NCBI GenBank assembly: GCA_030652575.1
Contig: JAUSQI010000005.1
Span: 1-44,144 of the forward strand
Length of the DNA: 44,144 nucleotides
DNA from: Stagnimonas sp.
GTDB taxonomy: Bacteria > Pseudomonadota > Gammaproteobacteria > Nevskiales > Nevskiaceae
Reading direction: 5' to 3'
The number at the start of each line of letters is the position of its first letter. Within the stretch, counting starts at the first letter, position 1. The notes beneath the pieces are model-generated. The model made no database searches and had not been told where the DNA came from. It saw only the letters and a program-made list of their open reading frames with translations. Positions 24,534 through 33,067 of the stretch are shown here, piece after piece. The position numbers and the translations under genes are program-made.

Positions 24534-24991
24534 CCCGCCGCCACGCCGCACTGCAGCTGCGCCGCCTCACCGACAGCCTCTGGGGCGCGATGCTGGGTGC
24601 GCTGGTCTATGCCGCCTGGGCGGTGTTCGCCAACTGGGATTTCGGCCCGCCTATCGCGCTCCGGGCCGGCGTCGTGCACTGGCTGGCCAGCACCGTGCTC
24701 ACCTACACCGGCACCGGCGTGATGCGCCGCTGTTTCGCCACGGTGGATCGACCGCTGGAGGCTGCGGCCATCACCTTCATCGGCGGCATGACCTACACGT
24801 ACGTGCTGCTGCTGGCCGCACATCACCTGCTGGGCACGCCGCACATCGCGCTGACGCTCGCGGCAGGCGTGATCCCCAACATTCTCTTCTGCGGCAGCTA
24901 TGCGCTGCTGCTCGCCCGAACCACCCCCGCAGAAAGCAATGCCCCGACTGTGCAGACCGCTGCCCAGTGCAACGCCATTGAGGATTGCTGA
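24530..24991 (+). CDS. Four-helix membrane protein
   Basis: 153 residues with hydrophobic segments near 17-35 (WGAMLGALVYAAWAVFANW), 44-62, 78-98 (AAAITFIGGMTYTYVLLLAA) and 104-126 (IALTLAAGVIPNILFCGSYALLLA). No family recognised; a Cys-containing tail (QCNAIEDC) follows. It is translationally coupled to the peroxiredoxin gene (ATGA overlap) and precedes the DinB-fold gene by 11 bp. It may be the membrane partner of one of these proteins, but no activity can be assigned. Confidence 0.8.
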   Translation: MTRRHAALQLRRLTDSLWGAMLGALVYAAWAVFANWDFGPPIALRAGVVHWLASTVLTYTGTGVMRRCFATVDRPLEAAAITFIGGMTYTYVLLLAAHHLLGTPHIALTLAAGVIPNILFCGSYALLLARTTPAESNAPTVQTAAQCNAIEDC

Positions 24992-25002
24992 AAGGAATTT
25001 TC

Positions 25003-25515
25003 ATGAAGAACCGCCCCGACGTGCAGAAACTGCTCGACTACAACATCGCCGTGCTCGATCAGGCATTGAAGGTGCTCGATGCGCACACTGCCGCCCCTGG
25101 CAGCGACTACGCCGCGCACAGCGGCCCGCATCTGCGTCATGTGATCGAACACTACGAAGCGTTCACCCAGCATGTCGCCGGCCATTCGGTGGACTACGAC
25201 ACCCGCGCGCGCGACCGCGCACCCGAACAGGACATGGCCGTGGCACGCGCCCGCATCGAGGCGATCCAGCAGCAGTTGGCGGCGCTCGACACCGCCGCAT
25301 TGACCGAGCCGATTGCCGTGCATCTGCGCGGCGGCCTGGGTGGCGAAGACAACTTCGTCAGCTTCTCTTCGCTGAGCCGCGAGCTGCTGTTTCTCGCCAG
25401 CCACGCGGTGCACCACTACGCGGTGATCCAGCTGCATTGCAAAGCGCAGGGCATCTGCCTTGGCGATGATTTCGGCAAGGCCCCGGCCACGGTGCGCCAT
25501 GCACGCCAGCCCTGA
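25003..25515 (+). CDS. DinB-fold (YfiT-like) putative metal-dependent protein
   Basis: 170 residues, four-helix DinB pattern. The putative metal ligands are His46/His50 in PHLRHVIEHYEAF and His134/His138 in FLASHAVHHYAVI, spaced as in DinB/YfiT enzymes. Many members are thiol S-transferases using bacillithiol, mycothiol or glutathione; others form the N-terminal part of ergothioneine enzymes. The substrate here is unknown. AAAGGAA lies just before the ATG. It overlaps the ATP-grasp gene by 17 bases. Confidence 0.85.
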   Translation: MKNRPDVQKLLDYNIAVLDQALKVLDAHTAAPGSDYAAHSGPHLRHVIEHYEAFTQHVAGHSVDYDTRARDRAPEQDMAVARARIEAIQQQLAALDTAALTEPIAVHLRGGLGGEDNFVSFSSLSRELLFLASHAVHHYAVIQLHCKAQGICLGDDFGKAPATVRHARQP

Positions 25516-26617
25516 AACCGTCAGCACCGCCCGGCCCTGGCAGGCGACGGCATCGGCCGCGCCGTCGCTGCGCGAGCGGCTGTCGATAAGCCTTGAGCGC
25601 GCGCGCCGCTGGGAGTTCTGGCCCGCCTGGCTGTATTACATCCCCATCGTGGCGTGGATTCTCTGGCTGGGCCTGAAGCACCGCAGCCCCACGGCCTTCA
25701 CCGCCGCCAACCCCGCACTCGATGCCGGCGGCGTGGTGGGCGAGCGCAAACATCAGGCGCTGGCGCCGCTGCAAGAAAACGCGCCCGATCTGGTAGCCGA
25801 CTTCATTCTGTTGCAGGCCGGCACATCGCCGCAGCGCGTCGCCGAGGCGCTGGGCTTCGCAGCCCGCGTCGGGTTGCCGCTGGTGCTCAAGCCCGATATC
25901 GGCCAGCGCGGTCGCGGCGTGTTCATCGCCCGCGATGCGGAGGCGGTGCACGACTATCTGCATCGCTTCGAGGGTGCGGTGATCGCCCAGCGCTACATCG
26001 GCGGCGAAGAGTTCGGCGTGTTCATCGCGCGCGCGCCCGACGCGGCGCAGGTATCGGTGCTCTCCATCGTCCACAAGACCTTTCCCAGCGTCACCGGCGA
26101 CGGCGTGCAGACCCTGCAGGCGCTGATCCTGGGCGATGCGCGCGCGCGGCTGATCTCGGCCACCCTGTTCGCGCAGTGGGCGGCACAGCTCCAGCGCGTG
26201 CCCGCCAAGGCTGAGCGCGTCGTGCTGGTGGAGATCGGCGCGCATTGCCGCGGCAGCCTGTTTCTGGATGCGACCGCGCTCTGCACCCCGGCCTTGGTCG
26301 CCACGCTCACGCGCCTCACCGATGCCGTGCCGGGTTATGGCTTTGGCCGCATCGACCTGCGTATTCCCAGCCTCGAACACCTGCAACGCGGTGAAGGTCT
26401 GCGGGTTCTCGAACTCAACGGCGTCACCGCCGAGAGTGCCCACATCTATCACCCCGATACGCCCGTGCTCGATGGCTATCGCGCCATGTTCAAGCAATGG
26501 GCCTTGGCATTTTCGATTGGTGCGGCCCATGCCCGGCAGGGCGCGACGGTGACTTCACCGCTCGCCCTGTGGCGCCTGTTCCGAGAAGACCTCAAACGCG
26601 GCGCGCAGTGGTTCTAG
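25499..26617 (+). CDS. Membrane-anchored ATP-grasp ligase, substrate unknown
   Basis: 372 residues. One hydrophobic segment is at about 41-59 (WPAWLYYIPIVAWILWLGL). The ATP-grasp domain has GLPLVLKPDIGQRGRGVFI (Lys131 and the Gly-rich ATP loop), YIGGEEFGVFIAR, and the metal-binding end GFGRIDLRI ... LRVLELNGVTAESAHIYHPD. These are hallmarks of carboxylate-amine or D-Ala-D-Ala ligase-type enzymes, so it should form a peptide- or amide-like bond from an acyl phosphate. Start taken as ATG at 25499, inside the DinB gene. The neighbours (DinB, YHS, peroxiredoxin) do not identify the substrate. Confidence 0.85.
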   Translation: MHASPETVSTARPWQATASAAPSLRERLSISLERARRWEFWPAWLYYIPIVAWILWLGLKHRSPTAFTAANPALDAGGVVGERKHQALAPLQENAPDLVADFILLQAGTSPQRVAEALGFAARVGLPLVLKPDIGQRGRGVFIARDAEAVHDYLHRFEGAVIAQRYIGGEEFGVFIARAPDAAQVSVLSIVHKTFPSVTGDGVQTLQALILGDARARLISATLFAQWAAQLQRVPAKAERVVLVEIGAHCRGSLFLDATALCTPALVATLTRLTDAVPGYGFGRIDLRIPSLEHLQRGEGLRVLELNGVTAESAHIYHPDTPVLDGYRAMFKQWALAFSIGAAHARQGATVTSPLALWRLFREDLKRGAQWF

Positions 26618-26664
26618 CGCCGCAAAAAACCAGCGCCGCAAGGCACACCACCCCGGAGATTCCC

Positions 26665-27132
26665 ATGCGTGTCATCAAACTCATTGTCGGCCCGGTGCTG
26701 TTCGCCGTTGCAGCACTCGCCTTTGCGGCAGCGCCCTACAACACGCTCAAGCGCGGGATCCTCAGCGATAGCGCCACCGGCATCGCCATCAACGGCTACG
26801 ACACCGTGGCCTACTTCACCGACAAGAAGCCGGTGAAAGGCAGCGACAGCTACACCACCAGCTGGAAGGGGGCGAGCTGGAAGTTCGCCTCGCAATCGCA
26901 TCTGGACCTGTTCAAGGCCGATCCTGAAAAATACGCGCCGCAATACGGCGGCTATTGCGCCTACGGCGTCTCGCAGGGCTATCTGGTGTCGGTGGAACCC
27001 GAGCAGTTCACGGTGATCGACGGCAAGCTGTATCTCAACTACGACGCGGGCGTGCAGAAGAAATGGACCAAGGACCCGTTGGGCTACAACAAGACCGCAG
27101 ACGGCAAGTTCGGTGATCTGCTGAAGAAGTAG
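26665..27132 (+). CDS. YHS-domain exported protein
   Basis: 155 residues with a signal peptide (VLFAVAALAFAAAPYN). The YHS-type domain runs GIAINGYDTVAYF, then SWKGASWKFASQSHLDLFKADPEKYAPQYGGYCAYGVSQG. The Cys in GGYCAYG and nearby aromatic residues fit metal- or heme-binding YHS proteins seen near copper and redox genes. It is likely periplasmic. GGAG precedes the ATG. It lies 47 bp after the ATP-grasp gene and 25 bp before the next membrane gene, in the same direction. Confidence 0.92.
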   Translation: MRVIKLIVGPVLFAVAALAFAAAPYNTLKRGILSDSATGIAINGYDTVAYFTDKKPVKGSDSYTTSWKGASWKFASQSHLDLFKADPEKYAPQYGGYCAYGVSQGYLVSVEPEQFTVIDGKLYLNYDAGVQKKWTKDPLGYNKTADGKFGDLLKK

Positions 27133-27157
27133 CGCATTTCGCCTGGGAGGGCTTTCG

Positions 27158-27634
27158 ATGAACTGGATCAAGCAGCACGGCCACTGGCCGCTGACGATTT
27201 TCGTGGTGTTCGTGTTCGTGCAGTCGCTGTTCTTCAAGTTCAGCAACTCGCCGGAAACCATCTACATCTTCCAGGGCAAGCTCGACCCCTGGGCGGCCTC
27301 GCTGGGCTTCGCCGGCGTGTTCGCACCGGGCGGCATTTTCTCTGCCAAGGTGATCGGCAGTGTCGAGCTGCTGGCCTCACTGCTGCTGCTGGCGGGTGCG
27401 GTGTTCGCGCAGCGGCGCAGCTTGCAGGTGCTGGGTGCCGCCCTCGGCCTCGGGGTGATCTCGGGCGCGATCTTCTTCCATCTGTTCACGCCGCTGGGCA
27501 TTGCCGTACGCAATGCCGACGGCAGCAGCGACGGTGGCCAGCTGTTCGCGCTCGCCTGCGGCGTGTGGCTCTCGTGTGCCGCGCTGCTGTGGCTGCGCCG
27601 TGCGGTGTGGCTCGGCTGGCTGGGCCAGCGTTGA
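27158..27634 (+). CDS. Integral membrane protein (DoxX-like topology)
   Basis: 158 residues, four hydrophobic segments: near 9-27 (HWPLTIFVVFVFVQSLFFKF), 60-82 (AKVIGSVELLASLLLLAGAV), 90-110 (VLGAALGLGVISGAIFFHLF) and 125-150. The FKFSNSPET and FHLFTPLGI motifs resemble DoxX/DUF-type membrane proteins that accompany thiol or YHS proteins. No catalytic residues are evident. GGGAGG lies nine bases before the ATG. It probably belongs to the same operon as the YHS gene. Confidence 0.82.
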   Translation: MNWIKQHGHWPLTIFVVFVFVQSLFFKFSNSPETIYIFQGKLDPWAASLGFAGVFAPGGIFSAKVIGSVELLASLLLLAGAVFAQRRSLQVLGAALGLGVISGAIFFHLFTPLGIAVRNADGSSDGGQLFALACGVWLSCAALLWLRRAVWLGWLGQR

Positions 27635-27636
27635 TC

Positions 27637-28314
27637 GTGCGAGCCCAGCCCATCCTCAAGGGCCTGCGCGCGGTGGTCACCGCCGGGCCCACGCGCGAGC
27701 CGATCGACCCGGTGCGCTTCATCAGCAACCGCTCCAGCGGCAAGCAGGGTTTTGCGGTGGCCGAGGCGCTGCACGCGGCCGGTGCCGAGGTGACGCTGAT
27801 TGCCGGCCCGAGCGCGCTGGCCGTGCACGGCGACATCACCCGCGTCGATGTTGAAACCGCGCAGCAGATGCTCGACGCCAGCATGCAGGCCGCCGCCCAT
27901 GCCGATCTACTGGTGGCGGCTGCCGCCGTTGCCGATTACCGCGTCGATACCGTCGCCCGCCAGAAGATCAAGAAAAGCGGCGATACGCTGACGCTGCAAC
28001 TGGTCAAGAACCCGGACATTCTGGTGGCGCTGCGCCAGCAGTTTCCCGCGTTGTTTCTGGTCGGCTTTGCCGCCGAAACCGAAAAGCTCGAAGAGCACGC
28101 GCGCGGCAAGCTGGCCCGCAAGGGGCTCGATCTGATCGCCGCCAACTGGGTTGGCGCGGGCAAGGCCTTCGATGTCGACGACAACGCGCTCAGCGTGTTC
28201 TGGGCCGACGGCCAGCAGGAAATCGCATCGGCCTCCAAGGCCGAGGTGGCGCAACAGCTGGTGCAGCTCATCGCGCAGCGCTGGCAGGCGCGCGCCACAC
28301 AAGGAGTCACCTGA
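27637..28314 (+). CDS. coaB: Stand-alone phosphopantothenate-cysteine ligase (CoaB domain only)
   Basis: 225 residues matching only the C-terminal, CoaB half of bacterial CoaBC. Motifs are complete: TAGPTREPIDPVRFISNRSSGKQG, AAAVADYRV, KIKKSGDTLTLQLVKNPDIL, VGFAAETE and KGLDLIAANWVG. CoaB joins cysteine to 4'-phosphopantothenate (CTP-dependent in most bacteria) on the route to coenzyme A. The flavin decarboxylase half (CoaC) is absent: upstream lies an unrelated membrane gene. Start is GTG at 27637 or TTG at 27631, which overlaps the previous stop. It may be a paralogue of a full coaBC elsewhere, or half of a split pathway. Confidence 0.9.
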   Translation: MRAQPILKGLRAVVTAGPTREPIDPVRFISNRSSGKQGFAVAEALHAAGAEVTLIAGPSALAVHGDITRVDVETAQQMLDASMQAAAHADLLVAAAAVADYRVDTVARQKIKKSGDTLTLQLVKNPDILVALRQQFPALFLVGFAAETEKLEEHARGKLARKGLDLIAANWVGAGKAFDVDDNALSVFWADGQQEIASASKAEVAQQLVQLIAQRWQARATQGVT

Positions 28315-28841
28315 TGCCGCTCAAGCCCCACCTCGGCCTGCTGTGCACGCTGCTGCCGTTCGCAGCTGGTGCCGCGACTCCATATGTCGAACTGCGTGCG
28401 TATCCCGCCGGCGGCATCGCCAGTGCCGGGGTTTTGTTCCCCCGGGGTTCGCATCTGGAGCTGGGTATCTCTGCGCTCTACAACCGCGCCGAGCGCGGCG
28501 ACGCAGGCAAGCACGACGACGAATCCGGCGATGGCGTCGGCATCGGCATCGAGGCCCGGCGCTATCACCGCAGTGCGCGTACCGGCTGGTTTCATGGCGC
28601 GCGCGCAGAGATGTTCCGGCTCGACATCGACTGGCGCGATGCGGGTAACCGGCGCGGCAACAGCGAGATCACCGTGCTGCAACCGACGGCGCGCATCGGC
28701 TATCGCTTCGCACCGATCCGGCCTGGGGCGAGCCTGGAACTGGCCGCCGGTCTCGGCGCCGAGATCAACCTCGAAACCGACGGCGAGAAGGTCGGCGAGG
28801 GCGCGATTGGACTCGTGGGCGTGGCACTGCGTTTCGACTGA
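28314..28841 (+). CDS. Small outer-membrane beta-barrel-like protein
   Basis: 175 residues. A signal peptide ends near residue 21 (FAAGAATPYVELRAY). The rest alternates hydrophobic and polar residues (HLELGISALYNR, GIGIEARRYHRS, LQPTARIGYRFAP, LELAAGLGAEINLE) and ends VGVALRFD, as in small 8-stranded barrels. No family recognised. AAGGAG precedes the start, which shares one base with the CoaB stop (TGATG). It is followed by pyruvate carboxylase after 84 bp. Confidence 0.78.
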   Translation: MPLKPHLGLLCTLLPFAAGAATPYVELRAYPAGGIASAGVLFPRGSHLELGISALYNRAERGDAGKHDDESGDGVGIGIEARRYHRSARTGWFHGARAEMFRLDIDWRDAGNRRGNSEITVLQPTARIGYRFAPIRPGASLELAAGLGAEINLETDGEKVGEGAIGLVGVALRFD

Positions 28842-28925
28842 CAAGCAAGCTCGTCTGAACCGACGTGTGCTTTTAGGCGCGAAGTCGGCATGATCGGGTG
28901 ACAGCCTCTTGTCAGGAAGACAACC

Positions 28926-31900
28926 GTGACCCAAGCGATCAAAAAGCTGTTGGTGGCCAACCGTGGCGAGATCAGCATCCGCGTGATGCGCGCCTGCGCC
29001 GAGATGGGCATTCGCACCGTCGCGATCTACGCGCACGAAGACCGTTTTGCGCTGCATCGCTTCAAGGCCGACGAGAGCTATCTGGTCGGCGTCGGCAAGA
29101 AGCCCATCGCGGCCTATCTCGACATTCACGACATCATCCGCGTCGCGGTGGATGCGGGTGTGGATGCGATCCATCCCGGCTACGGGTTCCTGTCTGAAAA
29201 CCCCGACTTTGCCGATGCCTGCGCTGCCGCCGGCATTCGCTTCGTCGGCCCCAAGCCCATCGTCTTGCGCACGCTGGGCGACAAGGTGGCCGCACGCGCC
29301 GCTGCCGATGCCGCGAAAGTGCCGACGCTGCCCGCCACCGGCGAGCTGCCGCGCGATCTCGAAGCCTGCAAGCCGCTGGTCGCCAAGGTCGGTTACCCGG
29401 TGATGATGAAGGCGAGCTGGGGCGGCGGCGGCCGTGGCATGCGGGTGATCGAGAGCGAGAGCGAACTCGGCGCGCAGATGGAGTCCGCAAGGCGCGAATC
29501 GCTGGCCGCTTTCGGCAACGACGCGGTCTATGTCGAAAAGCTGGTGAAGCGCGCGCGCCACGTCGAGGTGCAGGTGCTGGGCGACAGCCACGGCAACCTC
29601 GTGCACCTGTTCGAGCGCGACTGCACCGTGCAGCGCCGCAACCAGAAAGTGGTCGAGCGCGCGCCGGCGCCGTATCTGGAGCAGGCGCAGCGCGAATCGC
29701 TGTGCGCCGCCGCCGTGCGGCTGTGCGCCAGCGTCGGCTATTCGCATGCCGGCACCGTCGAGTTCCTGATGGATGCCGACACCGGGCACTTCTATTTCAT
29801 CGAGGTCAACCCGCGCATCCAGGTCGAGCACACCGTCACCGAGATGGTGACCGGCGTCGATCTCGTCGCCGCACAGATCCGCGTCAGCGAGGGCGCGACC
29901 ATCGGCGACCCCGGTCTGCCTCTGCAGAAAGACCTGCGTTTGAGCGGCCACGCGCTGCAATGCCGCGTGACCACCGAAGACCCGGAGAACGGCTTCACGC
30001 CGGATCACGGCCGCGTCACGGCCTATCGCAGCCCGGCGGGTTTCGGCATCCGGCTCGATGGCGGCACGGTGTATTCCAACGCGGTGGTGACGCCGCACTA
30101 CGACTCGCTGCTGGTCAAGGTCACGGCCTGGGCGCCGGAGGCCGATGTCGCCATCCGCCGCATGGACCGCGCGCTGCGTGAGTTCCGCATCCGCGGCGTC
30201 TCCACCAATTTGCAGTTCCTCGAAAACGTCATCGCCCATCCGCTGTTTGCGAGTGGTGAGGCGACGACGCGCTTCATTGACACCACGCCAGAGTTGTTCC
30301 ACTTCACCGCGCGGCTCGATCGCGCGACGAAGATGCTGAGCTTCATCGGCGAGGTGGTGGTCAACGGCAACCCGGACATGAAGGGTCGCGCCAGGCCCGC
30401 AGCGCCGCTGCCCGCGCCGCTGCTGCCGCACACCGATCTCGCCACGCCCATTCCCTCCGGCCTGCGCGACCTGCTGAAGCAGCAGGGTGCCAAAGCCTTC
30501 GCGGACTACATCAAGGCGCAGCCGCAAGTGCTGCTCACCGACACCTCGATGCGCGATGCGCACCAGAGCCTGTTCGCGACGCGCATGCGCACCGCCGACA
30601 TGCTGCCCATCGCGCCGCACTACGCCCGCCTGCTGCCGAAGCTGCTCTCGCTCGAATGCTGGGGCGGGGCGACCTTCGACGTCGCCCTGCGCTTCCTCAA
30701 GGAAGACCCCTGGGAGCGGCTGCGTGCGCTGCGCGTGGCGGTGCCCAACATCCCGTTCCAGATGCTGCTGCGCTCGGCCAATGCGGTGGGCTACACCAAC
30801 TACGCCGACAACGTGGTGCGCTTCTTCGTGCAGCAGGCAGCGAAGGAAGGCGTGGATATTTTCCGCGTGTTCGACTCGCTCAATGCCGTCGACAACATGC
30901 GGGTGGCGATGGATGCGGTGATCGAGAGCGGTGCCGTGTGCGAGGGCACGCTCTGCTACACGGGCGACCTGTTCGACACCACGCGGCCCAAGTTCAACCT
31001 CGCCTATTACGTGAAGATGGCTCGGCGGCTTGAGAAGAGCGGCGCGCACATTCTCGGTATCAAGGACATGGCCGGCATCTGCAAGCCGCGCGCCGCGTTC
31101 GAGCTGGTGCGCGCCTTGAAGCAGGAGGTTGGCCTGCCGATCCACTTCCACACCCACGACACCAGCGGCATCGCCGCCGCGAGCGTGCTGGCTGCTGTCG
31201 AAGCTGGCTGCGATGCCGTCGATGGGGCGCTCGACAGCCTGAGCGGTTTAACCAGCCAGCCCAATCTCGGCAGCATCGCCGCGGCACTCGCCGGCCATGC
31301 GCGCGACCCCAGGATCGATACCGACGCGATGCAGAAACTCTCGGATTACTGGGAGGGCGTGCGTCGTTTCTATGCGCCGTTCGAGGCCGATATCCGCAGC
31401 GGCACGGCGGATGTGTATCGCCACGAGATGCCGGGCGGCCAGTACACCAACCTGAGAGAACAAGCGCGCAGCATGGGCCTGGCCGACCGCTGGAGCGAAG
31501 TGTCGAAAGCCTATGCCGACGTCAACCGCCTGTTCGGCGATATCGTCAAGGTCACGCCCAGCAGCAAGGTGGTCGGCGACATGGCGCTGTTCATGGTCGC
31601 CAAGGGCCTGAGTGCGGCGCAGATGGCCGACCCGGAGCATGCGGTCGACTTCCCCGAGTCGGTGGTGCAGCTGTTCCGCGGCGACCTCGGCCTGCCGCCC
31701 GAACCCTGGCCGTTGGCTTTGCAGCAGAAGATATTGCGCGGCAAGACCGCCCTCACCGAACGCCCCGGTGCCAGCCTCGCCGCCGTCGATCTCGATGCCG
31801 AACGGACGAAAGCCGAAGCCGATCTCGGTGTGAAGCTGAGCGACGCCGATCTTGCCAGCCACTTGATGTATCCCAAGGTCTACAAGGATTACGTCGAGCA

Positions 31901-32369
31901 CCAGAAGACCTACGGTGACGTGAGTGCGCTCCCTACCACCACCTTCTTCTACGGCCTGGCGGAAAACGACGAGATCAGCGTCGACATCGACACCGGCAAG
32001 ACGCTGGTGATCCGCCTGCAAGGGCGCACCGACCTAGCCGAGGGCGCGAGCAAGCTGTTCTTCGAGTTGAACGGCCAGCCGCGCGCGGTGCGCGTGCAGC
32101 ATGCGGGCGTGGCCGCCGCCAACGAGCGGCGCAAGGCGGCAGAAGGCAATGCCTTGGAAGTCGGCGCGCCGATGCCCGGCACCGTCGCGCGCCTCGCCGT
32201 GCAGCCTGGTCAGCGGGTGGCGAAGGGCGAAACCCTGCTGTCGCTCGAAGCCATGAAGATGGAGACGCTGGTGGCCGCCGCACAGGACGGCGTGGTGAAA
32301 GCCGTGCACGTGCACGCCGGCGATCTGGTGAAGGCGGGCGATCTGCTGATCGAGCTGGCCAGCGGCTGA
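28926..32369 (+). CDS. pyc: Pyruvate carboxylase, single-chain
   Basis: 1147 residues with all domains of the one-chain enzyme, which makes oxaloacetate from pyruvate and bicarbonate with ATP and biotin. Biotin carboxylase (about 1-450): LVANRGEISIRVMRA, KASWGGGGRGMRV, FIEVNPRIQVEHTVTE. Carboxyltransferase (about 530-810): LTDTSMRDAHQSL, FDVALRFLKEDPW, GIKDMAGICKPRA, HTHDTSG. Biotin carrier: EAMKM with the biotinyl Lys1111. GTG start with AGGAAG six bases upstream. Anaplerosis here would support gluconeogenesis or growth on lipids. It could in principle be a 2-oxoglutarate carboxylase-like variant, but the chain is not split. Confidence 0.96.
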   Translation: MTQAIKKLLVANRGEISIRVMRACAEMGIRTVAIYAHEDRFALHRFKADESYLVGVGKKPIAAYLDIHDIIRVAVDAGVDAIHPGYGFLSENPDFADACAAAGIRFVGPKPIVLRTLGDKVAARAAADAAKVPTLPATGELPRDLEACKPLVAKVGYPVMMKASWGGGGRGMRVIESESELGAQMESARRESLAAFGNDAVYVEKLVKRARHVEVQVLGDSHGNLVHLFERDCTVQRRNQKVVERAPAPYLEQAQRESLCAAAVRLCASVGYSHAGTVEFLMDADTGHFYFIEVNPRIQVEHTVTEMVTGVDLVAAQIRVSEGATIGDPGLPLQKDLRLSGHALQCRVTTEDPENGFTPDHGRVTAYRSPAGFGIRLDGGTVYSNAVVTPHYDSLLVKVTAWAPEADVAIRRMDRALREFRIRGVSTNLQFLENVIAHPLFASGEATTRFIDTTPELFHFTARLDRATKMLSFIGEVVVNGNPDMKGRARPAAPLPAPLLPHTDLATPIPSGLRDLLKQQGAKAFADYIKAQPQVLLTDTSMRDAHQSLFATRMRTADMLPIAPHYARLLPKLLSLECWGGATFDVALRFLKEDPWERLRALRVAVPNIPFQMLLRSANAVGYTNYADNVVRFFVQQAAKEGVDIFRVFDSLNAVDNMRVAMDAVIESGAVCEGTLCYTGDLFDTTRPKFNLAYYVKMARRLEKSGAHILGIKDMAGICKPRAAFELVRALKQEVGLPIHFHTHDTSGIAAASVLAAVEAGCDAVDGALDSLSGLTSQPNLGSIAAALAGHARDPRIDTDAMQKLSDYWEGVRRFYAPFEADIRSGTADVYRHEMPGGQYTNLREQARSMGLADRWSEVSKAYADVNRLFGDIVKVTPSSKVVGDMALFMVAKGLSAAQMADPEHAVDFPESVVQLFRGDLGLPPEPWPLALQQKILRGKTALTERPGASLAAVDLDAERTKAEADLGVKLSDADLASHLMYPKVYKDYVEHQKTYGDVSALPTTTFFYGLAENDEISVDIDTGKTLVIRLQGRTDLAEGASKLFFELNGQPRAVRVQHAGVAAANERRKAAEGNALEVGAPMPGTVARLAVQPGQRVAKGETLLSLEAMKMETLVAAAQDGVVKAVHVHAGDLVKAGDLLIELASG

Positions 32370-32384
32370 GACGAAGGCGCGGTG

Positions 32385-33041
32385 TCAGGTCCAGGTGCCG
32401 ATATCGCCGTCGATGCCGCGCCACAGATACCAGCAGGCCACCGAGCGATAGGGCGCCCAAGGCCGGGTGATTTTCAGGGTCTTTTTCTCGTCGAGCTTCT
32501 TCGGCTTGCCGTCGCGGCCGGGCGGCGCGTAGAGCTTGTTGATGGCATTGCGCAGGCCGACATCGCCCATCGAGAACACGTCGATGCGGTCGAAGGCGAA
32601 GATCAGCATCATCTCCGCCGTCCACAGCCCGATGCCGGGCAGGGCGTCGAGTTCGACGGTCAAAGCCGCATCGTCCATCGCCGCCAGCAGGGCGGCGTCG
32701 AAGCGGCCATCGGCGCGGCGGCTGGCGAGTTCCAGCAGCCATTTCGCCTTGGCGTTGGAGAGCCCGCAGGCGCGCAAGGACTCCTGTGTGGCGCTGCCGA
32801 AGTGGTGGTGCTCGAAGCAATCCATCGGCGCGTCGAGCAGCGTCGCGACCCGTTTCTGGATGGTGTCCGCCGCCTTGGTCGAGAGCTGCTGGCCGATGAT
32901 GGACGCGCACAGCACGTGGAAAGGATCGCGGTGCCTGCCGCCCAGTGTGCTGGGGCCGAAATGGGCAATCAGCCGGGCCATCACCGGGTCGGCGGCGGCT
33001 AGATGCGCTTCGGCGGTGCGCAGGGTTTGGCTCGGAATCAT
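32385..33041 (-). CDS. DNA-3-methyladenine glycosylase (HhH-GPD, AlkA/MAG type)
   Basis: 218 residues. The helix-hairpin-helix reads LDALPGIGLWTAEMML (about 131-146), and the catalytic Asp is Asp160 in FSMGDVGLRNAI. SIIGQQLSTKAA near 48 is the typical helix. It excises alkylated bases such as 3-methyladenine to start base-excision repair. It lacks the N-terminal regulator domain of E. coli AlkA, as do many proteobacterial MAG-type enzymes. It is convergent with pyc (15 bp gap) and divergent from the VWA gene across 26 bp. Confidence 0.93.
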   Translation of the reverse strand: MIPSQTLRTAEAHLAAADPVMARLIAHFGPSTLGGRHRDPFHVLCASIIGQQLSTKAADTIQKRVATLLDAPMDCFEHHHFGSATQESLRACGLSNAKAKWLLELASRRADGRFDAALLAAMDDAALTVELDALPGIGLWTAEMMLIFAFDRIDVFSMGDVGLRNAINKLYAPPGRDGKPKKLDEKKTLKITRPWAPYRSVACWYLWRGIDGDIGTWT

Positions 33042-33055
33042 CTTGGAGTGCGGTT

Positions 33056-33061
33056 TAGAAT
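33056..33061 (+). promoter_or_regulatory. Possible -10 hexamer (TAGAAT) six bases before the VWA start
   Basis: TAGAAT ends six bases before ATG 33068 with no ribosome-binding site between, the same arrangement as at sufE. A transcript from it would be leaderless. The -35 position is poor. Confidence 0.3.
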
Positions 33062-33067
33062 CTGGCC

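Noticed and set aside
26619..26642. Direct repeat of AGCGCCGCAA after the ATP-grasp gene
   Set aside because: Two short copies only, in a GC-rich spacer; no sign of a mobile element or regulatory site.
27936..31157. A 1073-codon open frame on the minus strand
   Set aside because: It is antisense to coaB, the outer-membrane gene and pyruvate carboxylase; the reading is rich in His/Arg/Ala/Gly without recognisable motifs.
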